This document shows positions 46,424 through 56,999 of a DNA stretch of 64,000 nt, piece after piece. Positions within the stretch are counted from its first letter, which is position 1, and the number at the start of each line of letters is the position of its first letter. The position numbers and the translations under genes are program-made. Origin of the DNA: Neoceratodus forsteri (lineage: Eukaryota > Chordata > Ceratodontiformes > Ceratodontidae); contig CM028129.1 in NCBI GenBank assembly GCA_016271365.2, positions 1,004,661,501 through 1,004,725,500 of the forward strand, given 5' to 3'. The notes below the pieces were generated by a model, which did no database searches, was not told the origin of the DNA, and worked only from the letters and a program-made list of their open reading frames with translations.

Positions 46424-48722
46424 AGTTCAGTTCACTTTATAAAGAAACAAATCATGTAAAAATCATATAATTGTTACATGAAGAAAAGTTACAGTAAAAA
46501 CAATTTCACATTTCACTTATAAAACAGACAATCCAAATTCCATTTTTAAAAAAAAGTACAGATATAATAGCATACAAAACTATAGAACTCAGTTTGTATT
46601 CATCCGAACAAAAATGCAAAACCACATTATTTGTCCAGTTTTAAATAGGCAGCATGCGCAAATGTAGCCATGGCAAACAGTGCCACTTTATCATTTGAGT
46701 GCAGGAGCTTATTTAATTTGCTTTCCCTAGATTCAGAGATGTAAAATTGATTTAGAATGGTGTTAGCCATTTAGAGCTGCCGTTATCTAGGCTGATACAA
46801 TCTAGAACAAGATGTTTCACAGTAAGTTTAATCTTTTCACTACAGCTGCAAATATGTGCAAGAGTCATTAAGGACTAAAGGACCCACCACCCACCTGATT
46901 TGACAGTTAAGCCCTAAGCAGAATTTACACAAGGCTTTTCTATCTTCCACCTTTCATCATATTTTTAAGTGAAATTCTGGCTCTTCTGTATCTACAGTAG
47001 GGCATTCTTATAACCTTTCAAAGAAGGGAAGTCTAATAATTTTGCTTTATTTCTACTAAGGTAACCATCTGATAAATGTTGGATGGCATCATACATAAAC
47101 TGTCAGTAATTTAGATGAACAAATCCAACCAGATATCCAAGTCATTTTTTTTTTCACCAGGTAATTTAATCTTAAAAAAACAGGGATTGGGCTCTGTGAG
47201 GCTGATTGAGTCCAACCAGCATTGTTTCGGTAGCCTGTTTTCCTCCATATCAAATATCTTCCCCCAGTATTTAACAGCCCTTTTCCGTGCCATGTATTTT
47301 AGTGGTTTTGAATTTGACTCCATTCTGAGGGCTGCAGAGGGAAATTCCCAAGGTAGCTCCAATGTAGTCCTCAAAAAATAGTTTTCCTTTTTCTTTTTTT
47401 GCCAATGAAGCTAAGATTGAATGAATTCCCCAAATTTCACCTCACAATAGCTGGGAGTCAGTGTTTGCCTCAGAAATCCTTTTAGGAGCTACATATGAAC
47501 TGTTAGCAAAGGATTTAGCAAACCTAAAAGCTGTATTTGTAGAAATGGTGTTTTGTTTTACATTCATTCGATTAGCATTCCAGTTTAATTTCCTATTCAG
47601 TGTTACCCCACAAATAACAATATTCTTGTACCTCATCAAACTTTTAATTATTCATAGTCCACTTTTTTGTTTTATAAGCATTATCATCAAACACCATAAT
47701 TTTGGTTTTCTCTATGTTAAGCTTTAATTTGATTTTTTTTAAATGGTCCATGGCCACAGCTAATTCCCTGTTTAGTCTCAAAGGGGTTCTAGCAAGTAAA
47801 ACATGGTCATCTGCATAAATACTGTAAGCTGTTTCATTTCCTTGTAATTAATTCTAGGCAAAAAGGTTTCAATCATTTCTAGTACTTTCACCGGTGTTTC
47901 TATATTTAGATTTAAAAGCATGGGGACTAATAGGCACCCTTGCCAAACCCTTTTTTTCAACTTGGATTGGTTCTCTCATATCACAATTTCTCGTGTCCTT
48001 AGTCAAGCAGATGTTTCCATTTGCAACATTATAATTACAGCCAATAGCCATTTTGGAATATTCAAATCTGTTAAAAGCATCCATAGTAGACCCTTATTAA
48101 TGTTGTCAAATGCAACTCTTATATCCAGGAAGGCCAGATATATACTGCCCACATTTTTCCCCAACATACTTTTCAATAATATAGTTAAGAGTTGATATAT
48201 GATCAGTCATTCTATAAAACTTTCTAAATCCGGCTTGGAAGCAGGATAGCATTTTATGCTCTTGAACACAATTTCGTAACAAATCCAGTATCAATCTGAA
48301 ATAAACCTTGACACCAATAAACAATAGTGTGAATGGATGATAGCACGTCACGTTACTGTAAGCCCCTTTTTTGAAAATTGATAAAACAGAGCCTGTATTC
48401 CAATTTTGGGGCACTGTCAGCTGATCATTCATTAGAATAAATAATGAGGCCAGAATTTCTACCCACCAGTCAAGGTTTTCTTGCAGTTCTTCTGCTTGTA
48501 CTTTATCAAGCCCAGGGGACTTGTTAGGTTTCTGGGGCTAAAATTATTGATAGCATCATATTTTTAGTTACAGGAGGCCACCATTCCATATTTTCCAAAT
48601 ATGTATTTCTCCTTAGTATACTATCCTCCTTGAGAGCCTCCTCCACTTAATTTTCCCCTTATGTTTTACTGAAATATTCAATCCACATTTAGGTACTGAT
48701 GATGGCATCTATGTTATTTTGT

Positions 48723-48777
<55 letters not shown>

Positions 48778-50310
48778 TATACTGCCAACTCCCAAAATAA
48801 GTTACTGTCTTTCTGGATGGTTGATCGCTGTGATTTTCCCCATGAGGAACTCACATTTTTTTTATTTCAACAAATGATAATATTCTTTTCTTATTTCTAT
48901 TAGGGCTGTCTATTATGCCTCATGTTTTTCTAGTGGATATACTTCCAATTTTATATACATTTCTCTTCATTTCTATAAATTCCTTGTCGAACCAAGGGTT
49001 TTTAGCTGTACTTCCGAGTGTGTTACCATCCCATTAGAATCTATCAAGAAGTTTATCAACATTTTCAATTATTACATTATAAATTTATAGTGATAATTTA
49101 AACATCTTCCATTTCAATATCTGCCATAGCATCACAGAAGCCTCTTTTCAAAAACCTCATATTTCACCAATTAGTGTATCATTTCCAGATTATTTCATGT
49201 AAGGAATCAACTTCAACCTTTTGTTATTCAACACCACCAGATGTCCACTGGCATTTGTGTGTTCTGCCCGAACCTTTTTTTTTTTTAAATCATTGTACCC
49301 TTTGACCATTTTGTATCAGGTTAAGTAGTGGATAGGTCAGACATCAAACAGAATTATTGGCTACAATGAGTTAATGGTTCTGTACAACACAATCTAAGTT
49401 TAATATTAAGTGTAAAGTTGTCATTATCCCAGAGCTGGAGAATTTTCATGGAAATTACCCGACTGAAGGAAAATGCATCTATCAAGCAGATATTAGGCAT
49501 AGTATCCACCTAGTTAGTTGTTAAGGTGAAGTCACCCATGCACTCTCCATTTACTCTTCCACTTAGTAATCATAGTGCAAGATCATTGGCCATTTTTAAT
49601 AGCTTCTTACCCTTATTATTCATTTTTTTATCCATGGAAAATTGTATGGGGATGATAAACTCAATGGTTAGTTTTGTGTTCTAGCTGATCACTAGTCCTG
49701 GCACTGGCATTCCCCACTATAATAATAATAGGTGCCTGCTTATGTTTCAGACTTGCTCTGTTTAAAATGTCCCTCAGAATCATAAACACCTTTTTTCTTG
49801 TTTTATTTTTAGTTTTTGCAGAACATATGAACTGAAGCATGATTATACAAAGCTATACCCAAACAAAAGGAGGTTACTAGATTAAATAATGTTATTTCTA
49901 AGGCTCCCTCTAGTTCTGGTTTGATTTCTACTAGCCCAATTAGCACTAAGATTTTAGAAAGGAACAATTCTATAGCTTGTGGAATTTCTGCATTGTCTAT
50001 TGGATGCCTCTTAGCTTGTTTATTAATTTCTTCATGTGTCTGATTCCCTGATTGTACTTAAGCTTCTTGAAGTAAAGTTTGCCATGGCTGAGTTAAGTGA
50101 AGTATATCAAGAAATCCTTCTGAGGTTGGATCGAAATTAATTTTGTTTGCTTGTTTTCTATTAGCACAGGAGCTATGTTCAGATTTTGTCTGGCCTCTGT
50201 GGCTTTCATTTGACTCTTTCCATCATTTGTTATTTGAGTTGATTAGTTATGCACTATATTCTGCTCTTTCCCTTTCTCATTCCATACCAAAATTCTGAAC
50301 AGGAGTAGCT
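46424..50310 (-). mobile_element. I/Vingi-like LINE, decayed
   Basis: On the minus strand the endonuclease C-terminal part reads GKKLLKMANDLA, LLSGRVNGECMGDFTLTTN and IDAFSFSRV (about 49480-49600), preceded by GNASARTSDQ (about 49700). The RT follows: NWNTGSVLSIFKKGAYSNV, VYFRLILDLL, FQAGFRKFYRMTDHISTLNY (48106-48432), then in other frames a GVWQGCLLVPMLLNLNIE-like segment (47778-47960). The C-terminus has YWGKIFDMEENRLPKQCW (47200-47270) and a cysteine-histidine knuckle (CSCSEKIKLTVKHLVLDC, about 46790-46860). The 3' end at 46424 carries a repeated GTTCA tail. The GRVNG and KxxAGFRK patterns fit the I superfamily (Ingi/Vingi) better than L1, L2 or CR1; the clade is an inference. Confidence 0.7.
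48725..48775. repeat. (TA)n microsatellite
   Basis: Uninterrupted TA repeat of about 51 bases, inside the I/Vingi-like LINE. Confidence 0.98.
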
Positions 50311-50317
50311 TCTTTAC

Positions 50318-50465
50318 CAATCAATCAATCTTTATTTATCCAGGCAAAACACTGTTGAGACAACTCATTTACAAGGTGGACCTGGGTTACCTTACCTGTA
50401 TTCCTCAGTTTAGTCTGATGGATCTACCTGACCTTCATTGGAGACTTCCAATCATCTAATCTGTT
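50318..50465 (-). mobile_element. LINE 3' terminus fragment
   Basis: On the plus strand CAATCAATCAATCTTTATTT, followed by ATCCAGGC, reads in reverse as a LINE 3' end with a tetranucleotide GATT-type tail. It is a short 5'-truncated copy. Confidence 0.55.
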
Positions 50466-51240
50466 CTCGTAAAGGGTTTTTCTGTCTAACTTTGTTTTGT
50501 GCAATAGATGATGACAATAATTGTGGCAGTAAGCATCCCTGAATGTAACAATCCCTTCGACATCAATCAAATCTACCTGAGAGTCAGGAGTTAAAAAATG
50601 GTTAGTCTTTTTCTCTTTGCTTCTGGACTATTAGCGTTTATATTTTTCTGAAGTTTTTTGTTTGATTGTTGTTTTTAAAGGGTTGGCTATGGTCACTGCT
50701 GTCTTTTAGTACCCATTTTATCACAGAAAAGCTCAAAATCTAACACTTAGCAATAAGTAGAGCATTCAATCAGTATTGCAGTAAATTCAAAATTAGATTT
50801 TTAAGAGTTAATATTGTGCGTCTATATAAGAATAAATAAATTAGTGAAATCATTCCAGAAGTTAAATATAGAAAAGGAAATACCTTTCCAAAAGAAACAT
50901 TCCTGAATAGAAAGTTGCTATGTCTTTAAAATAATTTTCCTTTAATGCCACGTTGCAAAAGGATTTGTTTTGGAATCAATGGAAACTTATTTTTAAATCT
51001 TAAAACAGTAAGCATGTTCCTCTTCTTAATGTGTTTTCAGTATGATCTTTGATGAGTGTGATTCCTACAAGTTCATGTTCTTATTTCTTAGCTTTAAAGT
51101 GCAATTAGCATTTGGCTCATACAACAAATTTCTCAAACAAGCTAACAAAAGAACTTCACTTCCTCTGTTCGATGGTAAAACAAAAAGCAAGATGGCAGTC
51201 TTTCCTCACAGGACCAAAGTTTATATATTCTATAAAAAAA
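50466..51240. other. Stretch without recognised feature
   Basis: AT-rich, no motif recognised. Confidence 0.35.
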
Positions 51241-51245
51241 TAAAA

Positions 51246-51900
51246 GTTTAGGGCTTGTCTACTGGCACAGCAGTAGAGCTACCACTCACAATGCTGATGA
51301 CTCAGTTTCGGGAATGGGTCCAAGTCATCAGAGAGCTGGCCAGGGGGAGGTGAGCAGGGCATCCAAAAGGACACTCTCCAGATTGGGGAGGGAGGGTGAT
51401 TAGTTGCTGGTACACAACTACCACCTGGGTGACCACAGGTGCAGGTACAACTGGTACCACGGACCATGGGTAGGTGGATGTCAGCTTTGCTTTAGCACAT
51501 GGGCATGTCTCTACATGCACATGTGCTTGAGGTAGCATTGGGGGAGACCAGAAAACAGGGAAAAACTGCCTGACTGCAGCAGAAGAACAACCACCCCTCA
51601 CCACAGGCCTCACACTGCTGACCAAGCTCTCACTCTTAACATACCTACTCAGTCTCCATTGAGGGTAATTGGGGAGGTCCCCAAGTGGCCCTGCCCTGAA
51701 GGCAAGGCAGGGTGCTATGGAGTCGAGGTAAGTCCTGGAGAAGGCAGGTAATGAGGCTGGGTGTATGGGTCCAGACTGATGAGGTCTGGTTAGCTGATAG
51801 GGGGTATAAAGTGAACTAAATAAAAAAAAGTAGAAGTTTATAAATAAACAGAAATCTGCTAAAAGTAGAAGTTTATAAATAAACAGCAATCTGCTATAAG
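51246..51900 (+). mobile_element. tRNA-derived SINE-like element
   Basis: TGGCACAGCAGTAGAGC at 51263-51279 fits an internal pol III A box in a tRNA D arm. About 30 bases further on, a CAGTTTCGGGAAT segment sits where the B box and T arm should be, but it is a poor match. The body that follows is 500-odd bases and ends in two 35-base tandem copies of a AAAGTAGAAGTTTATAAATA-type segment (51826-51900). The 195-aa antisense open segment (51302-51889) has a hydrophobic start and no known motif; it covers most of the element and is probably fortuitous. No target duplication was confirmed. Confidence 0.5.
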
Positions 51901-51902
51901 TA

Positions 51903-53275
51903 TGATTTATTTATTTATTTATTTAGGTCTTTGTTTACCGGGTAAGTGCACTGATCCAAGGACAGTTTTCAGGCATGACCTGGGCCACAAACAGTTGCAC
52001 AGGACAATGATATGAGATAATTATACACACCAAATAGTAATAGCAAGTTATAGGCAATACAGATAAATCACAAGAAAACAGTACATAACAGAGTAAGCAA
52101 TGGGATGGGGAGATAATGCATGATGTAGTTACAAGTTTCAAAATGGAGTAGCCAAAATATTTGGTACCAGCAGTAAATACTAAATTGACACATGGCAAAC
52201 AAAACTGAGAAGGGTAAAGAGTTTGTAAGCAGAACAATACCTAGTAGAGGTGAAATGAGGAGGAGTAGGGGAGATGAGTGCAGGTAGGGAACAACAGAAC
52301 CTGTTTTGAGTCATCCACTGAGTGCAATAGGTACTGAGGTGAGTGACAGGGTGAGACACCTAGGAGGGTCTATAGGGAGGGGTGGGGGGGAAAGTAGTGA
52401 AATTAAGTGCCAGTAGAGTCATAGGCACACCCCAGGTTGCTAAGTAACTAAGTAATAGGGAGAGGGGGAGGGAAATAGAGTAGGAAGACAAGGCAGGACA
52501 TCTAGGCTAAAGAGCTGGGGAGAGGGGCAGGTGGAGACCAAGGGGATATAAAGTAGCAGGGGTAGGGATGGGGAGGGGTGATAGAGCAAGCACATAATGG
52601 AGAAGGGGGAAGGGAAAGACAAAAGTACCAAAAAAAAGAGGGTGGGGCTGGAGAAAGGGAGGGGGTGAAGGTAACAGCACCCCAGAGTGGGACGGTCACC
52701 CTAGAGAGCATGAGCAGGAGGAATCCAGAAGTAACCAGGTTCTGAGACTGGATTTGAAGGAGTGGTGAGAGGCAGCCATGCAGATACCTGGCGGGAGGTT
52801 GTTCCATAGAGATGGTGCAGCAACCGAAAGAGCTTTCCTCCCCATAACAGTGGAGACTCTGGGGACTTCCAACGGGGGGACTGAAGTATTGTGCAGACAC
52901 CTAGGGACAGTACGTGCCTTAAGGAGAGACGCATACAGGGACAGGATACCATCATGTAATGTGCCATCAATGATACTACCAAGGGCATAGTCGAAGTGAC
53001 ATTTCAGCGAGGGCCAACCAAGAGATTTGTACAAGTTGCAGTGATGGGAAGAGAGAGGAGTCATTAGCACAAAGTGGCAGATGCTATTATAGACTGAGTT
53101 AAGTCTAAGGTGAAGGATAGCAGACAGCGAGGATGAGTAAACCAGAAAGCAATAGTCAAGGATGGGGAGCAGGTTTCCACGGGCAATGGCAAATGATGGT
53201 CTAGATATAAAAAGTATTGAATATTACCAATACCAATAGAGGAAGTCAGTGTGCCTAGAACAGGCCAATAAACAT
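51903..53275 (-). mobile_element. L2-like LINE, 3' fragment
   Basis: A four-fold TTTA tail (plus strand 51905-51925) marks the 3' end of a minus-strand LINE. The coding remnant (52696-53070) reads HFDYALGSIIDGTLHDGILS, GRKALSVAAPSLWNNLPPGI and SHHSFKSSLRTWLL, which is the conserved C-terminus of L2-type ORF2. The copy is 5'-truncated before the RT core, near 53270. The 3' UTR (51930-52690) is long. Confidence 0.85.
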
Positions 53276-53305
53276 TAAAAAATAAATAAATCTCTAAAAC
53301 ACAGC

Positions 53306-55311
53306 TATTCCCTTTTATTTATTTTTTTTAATTCATGTTTATTGAGCATTTGAGCATTATTACAGAGTACATTTTCACAAACATTAGAAAAGAAAGAAAT
53401 AACTTTCTCCTTATTGTCTGTTACAGATCACCATACCTTTAGTTAATTGCTTTTCTATCTACCCTGCTATCTGTGGTATATTCTCTCTTACCAGGGTTTT
53501 CTTTCTCTCGAGTTCCAGTGGCTTCAACCCTGCCAGTTTTCCCTCTTGCCCCTTCTAATACAGTTATACAATAAGTTTAAGCCATCTTCCTTTTGGTGGG
53601 GCTTCCAGAACCCACTGGCCCACCCGTTCTTATCTCACCCTTTGTTGGCTTCCATTAGGTTTTCTCCTCTTTATTTCTGTTCTCCATTAGTCCCCCTCCA
53701 CATCAGCCATCTGGCCCACCTATTCACCCAGAGTGAGGTTCTGGAGTTGGTCTTTGTGTGTCAACTCCTTCATTTGTTGTGTTTCTCCCACTATGTCACA
53801 CCATTGACCCACTGTAGGTATGTCTGTTGACAACCACTTCCTAGTTATAGCTTTGTGAGCCGCAGCAATCAGTATATTCCATAAATATACATGGTCTTTG
53901 CTTTTTATTCCCCGTGGGGTCAGGCCTAGCACCACATGCTTCAGGGTCAGTTCTTCTCCAAGGATAAAAATGTTATCCATTGCATCTTTCACCTCCTGCC
54001 AAAAGTAAACTAGGCATGGACACTGCCTAAAAACATGTAGGTGACTGGCCTACTCTGTCCCACACTCCCTCCAACAGTTTGATCTGTGTCCCCCATCCCA
54101 TTTATTCTCACTACCGGGGTAATGAAGAATCTAATTCTTACTTTCCATTCAAATTCTTTCCACCTCTGGGAGTACGTTGTTTTATGGGCTTATGCAAAGA
54201 CACTATCCCACTCTTTTTCTATAAGTTGTTCCCCCAACTCTCCCTCCCACCTGTTTTTGAGGGGTATGGTGTGCCCTTTTCCTAGGTCTCTTAGGGTACT
54301 ATAGGTAGCTGAGACATGTTCCCTAGTTCTTTGGGAGCTCAGTAATTCACCCAAGACAACCTGTATGGCTAATGGATCCTTAGGATTTCCATATTGTTTC
54401 TGCAGTTTTTGGATATGGGCCCAGACCTGCAAATATCTAAAGAGGTCACTTGTCTGAATTGGAACTGTGCTTTAATATTCACAAAGTCTCTAATTCTGTT
54501 GTCATTCATCAGTTGGTCCAGAGTATTCAGGCCCAGTGTGCCCCAACGTCTGAATGTTGGATCCTGCTTAGCTGGCCCAAACTCCTGATCCCAAACAAAC
54601 CATCTGGAAGGGCATAAATTTATTTGGACTTCGTACTTGTTCCATGTCCTCTATACTGCATCTAGAGTGTTCTTAACTGTAAGCATTATGGTTCCCCTAC
54701 CTTTGTTTAAGAATTTAGGTGTAAATATTCTGTCTAAAAGGGGGGTTCCCTCTGTATCTTTTCTTTCTAGGATTTTCCAGATCACTTGATATTCTGGGAC
54801 AGCCCAGAGCAGAGCATTTTTTATTTGTGCTGCTAGATAGTAGTCTTCTAGATTAGACACTGCCATACCTCCAAATGTTTTATTGGTCTGCATGATCAGG
54901 TTTTTAACTCTGGGTTTTTTTATTGGACCAGATACTGTATACCTCATAATAATCTTTTGCCAAACTTTGCATTGTTCTGGGTGTATTTTGATGGGAAGAC
55001 ACTGAAACAAATACAAGAACCTGGGCAATACGTTCATTGTGATGGTTTCTATTCTAGAGTAGAGGGAAAGGTTAAGTAGCCTCCACTTTTGGATATCTCT
55101 TTTAATTTGTTCCAGGAGGGGGTCATAATTATACGTGAAAAGATTATTAAGATTTTTGGGAAGATAAGTCCCTAGATATTTTATTTTAGTGGTGTTCCAT
55201 TTTAATGGGAAATATTTATTTATTTGAGGCGATGGAACATAATAAAATTTAAGTATTTCTGTTTTATTTTTATTTACCGTATTTACCGTATATCCTTATT
55301 CCCTTTTATTT
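53306..55311 (-). mobile_element. 5'-truncated L1-like LINE with 15-bp TSD
   Basis: An exact direct repeat TATTCCCTTTTATTT flanks the element (53306-53320 and 55297-55311). The insert (53321-55296) begins on the minus strand inside ORF2 after the RT core (NKNKTEILKF, YLGTYLPKNL near 55170), then MNVLPRFLYLFQCLPIKI (55037-54984), KPRVKNLIMQTNKTFGGMAV (54910), a long C-terminal region (54190-54432, 53720-53992) and a 3' UTR with AATAAAC near 53340 and an A-rich tail adjoining the repeat. The coding remnants are in different frames. The layout is that of L1/Tx1 ORF2. Partial 5' truncation with target duplication is typical of L1 insertion. Confidence 0.9.
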
Positions 55312-55660
55312 TCAAGTTCAGATTAAAAACTGAGCTGGGATAATCTCCAAACAGAATGTTTAGGAACTCTCAAGTTCTCTGCCACTGAAGCGTCTGTAGT
55401 GTATATGATGCTAGCTCATACAAGCGAAAAAATGCCAGAAAAATACTATTAAATGTTAACAGATTTAATGGCTTTAATGATAGTGACCTGCCCTGGTTAA
55501 ATCTGAACTCAGAATGAGCTTTCCAGGCATCCGAGCATCTATGCAGTTATGTTCAAGTGGGTGCATAACATCGCTATCAGAAAGCCTACAAAGGTATAAA
55601 AATAATACTAAGACCCTATGATTTTCAGAGGTTATATTAACTACAGTACGAGGAGATCCA
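55312..55660. other. Spacer without recognised feature
   Basis: No motif or repeat recognised. Confidence 0.35.
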
Positions 55661-55664
55661 TATT

Positions 55665-56228
55665 CTGGGAAGTATGTCCTGGTGGCCTAGTAGTTCTCCC
55701 CACTCCCCAATCACTGGGTTCACAAGTCAAGTATACCCTGGTGGCATTTTGATTCCCTTCGCCCCCAATCACCCAGTTTACAAGCGAAATATGCCCTGGT
55801 GGTTTAGTGGTTCCCCCCATCCCTGGTTGCTGTAGTTTACAAGTGAAGTATGCTCTGGTGGTCTAGCGGTTCCCCCACTCCCCAGCTCCCCCAGTTTAAA
55901 AGTTTCATATGCCCTAGTGGCATGGTGGTTCCCCTCACCCCTCAGTCACCTGGCTTACAAGTGAAATATGCCCTGGTGGTCAAGTGGTTCCTCCCACCCC
56001 CAACTGCTCCTTTTGAAAGTGAAGTATGTCCTGGCTATCTAGCAGTTCTCTCCCCACCCCCATAACCTGGTTCACAAGTTAAGAATGCCCTAGTGGCATA
56101 GTGTTTCCCCTCAACACTGATCACCTGATTTACAAGTAAAGTATGCCCTGTGGTCTAATGGTTCCTCCCACCCCTGACTGCCAAGTTTAAAAGGGAAGTA
56201 TGCCTTGGTGGTCTAGGGGTTCCCCAAT
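55665..56228 (+). repeat. 59-bp minisatellite, about ten units
   Basis: Units start with TATGCCCTGGTGGTCTAGTG or a variant and continue with GTTCCCCCCACCCCC, then a TCACC...TTTACAAGTGAAG end; starts are at about 55677, 55738, 55794, 55853, 55911, 55971, 56029, 56088, 56147 and 56205. Unit length, the CCCTGGTG start and the C-rich middle agree with the left arm of the foldback at 33.2-34.1 kb, so this is a related array. Sequence to the right of the next element (about 56800-56900: AGCTCTTCTCTCACCTGCAC) also resembles the central region of that foldback. Confidence 0.85.
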
Positions 56229-56770
56229 ACCCGGCACAAGGTCATAATGCTGCACACAATAACAGCGTCACACATAACCTCACAGGCAAAATGCCGTCTG
56301 CACAAAAAACGTTGATCAAAACACCGACTGTCATGGAAATACCATCCGCCCATTCAAACAATAGGGGGGATGAAACAGCTGTCTTGTTTCATGGGGGACT
56401 TCAACCCCCCACACCCCCAGGAATGATTATAATCAACTCCAAGGGGATGTGGATCTCGGTGGTACTGTATGTTGCAACTCAGGAGGGAGAAAACTTTGTC
56501 TCTTAGCGAAAGAGAAAAAAATAAAACATCAGGAGACAGGGAATCAAACCCTGATCTCCAGGTCATTTCCACTGCATGGTCTAGTGCCTTAGCCACTCAG
56601 CCATGCCAGACCTGCAGCCTCTTCATCTCTTCCACATTCCTCCATACAGTGACAGGGGTAGTGTTTATTTCCTACCGCTATTATACCCCTGTCGCTCTGA
56701 AAGGATTTGTGCTTTACACAGCATGGTTGTTCTTGCACTGTTCTGTTTGTGCTATATACACCCAGTACCC
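56228..56770 (-). mobile_element. TIR element with tRNA-like block, copy 2
   Basis: The left end, AAGGTCATAATGCTGCACAC (56238-56257), matches the right end of copy 1 on the other strand, and the right end (GTGCTATATACACCC) matches its left end, so this copy is inverted relative to copy 1. On the minus strand, the order is CTTGCAC...CCATGCTGTG upstream block, tRNA-like block with box A TGGCTGAGTGGCTAAGGC and a T arm with a 5-base perfect stem (CAGGG-TTTGATT-CCCTG, 56537-56553), a run of seven T (56515-56521), and the GC hairpin near 56392-56418. It is inserted in the minisatellite. Possible degenerate target duplication GTTCCCCAAT / GTACCCCCAT; not exact, so the ends are approximate. Confidence 0.65.
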
Positions 56771-56990
56771 CCATCCCCTGACCATACATTGGCCCCTCCC
56801 CCGCTCACCTATGGAGGATGCCTGCCTACATCCCCTCTCATCCCGAGTGCCAGTTTCTGTGACATTGGTAGCCAGTACAGCTCTTCTCTCACCTGCACAG
56901 CCTGACCCTGTCTGACAGTCATGGAGTACAATCACGTATCAGAGTCTGAACTGTTATCAGTGGTTATGTCAGGTAATTTTTGAACCTCAG
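56771..56990. other. Spacer with resemblance to the 34-kb foldback centre
   Basis: Bases about 56860-56900 (CCAGTACAGCTCTTCTCTCA) resemble 34286-34310 (GGCACAGCCCTCCTCTCAC). No coding motif. Confidence 0.5.
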
Positions 56991-56999
56991 GCACTCTCA

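Noticed and set aside
56530..56612. A functional tRNA gene on minus
   Set aside because: The D and T arms are recognisable but the anticodon stem and acceptor stem do not pair, and the block is part of a repeated element.
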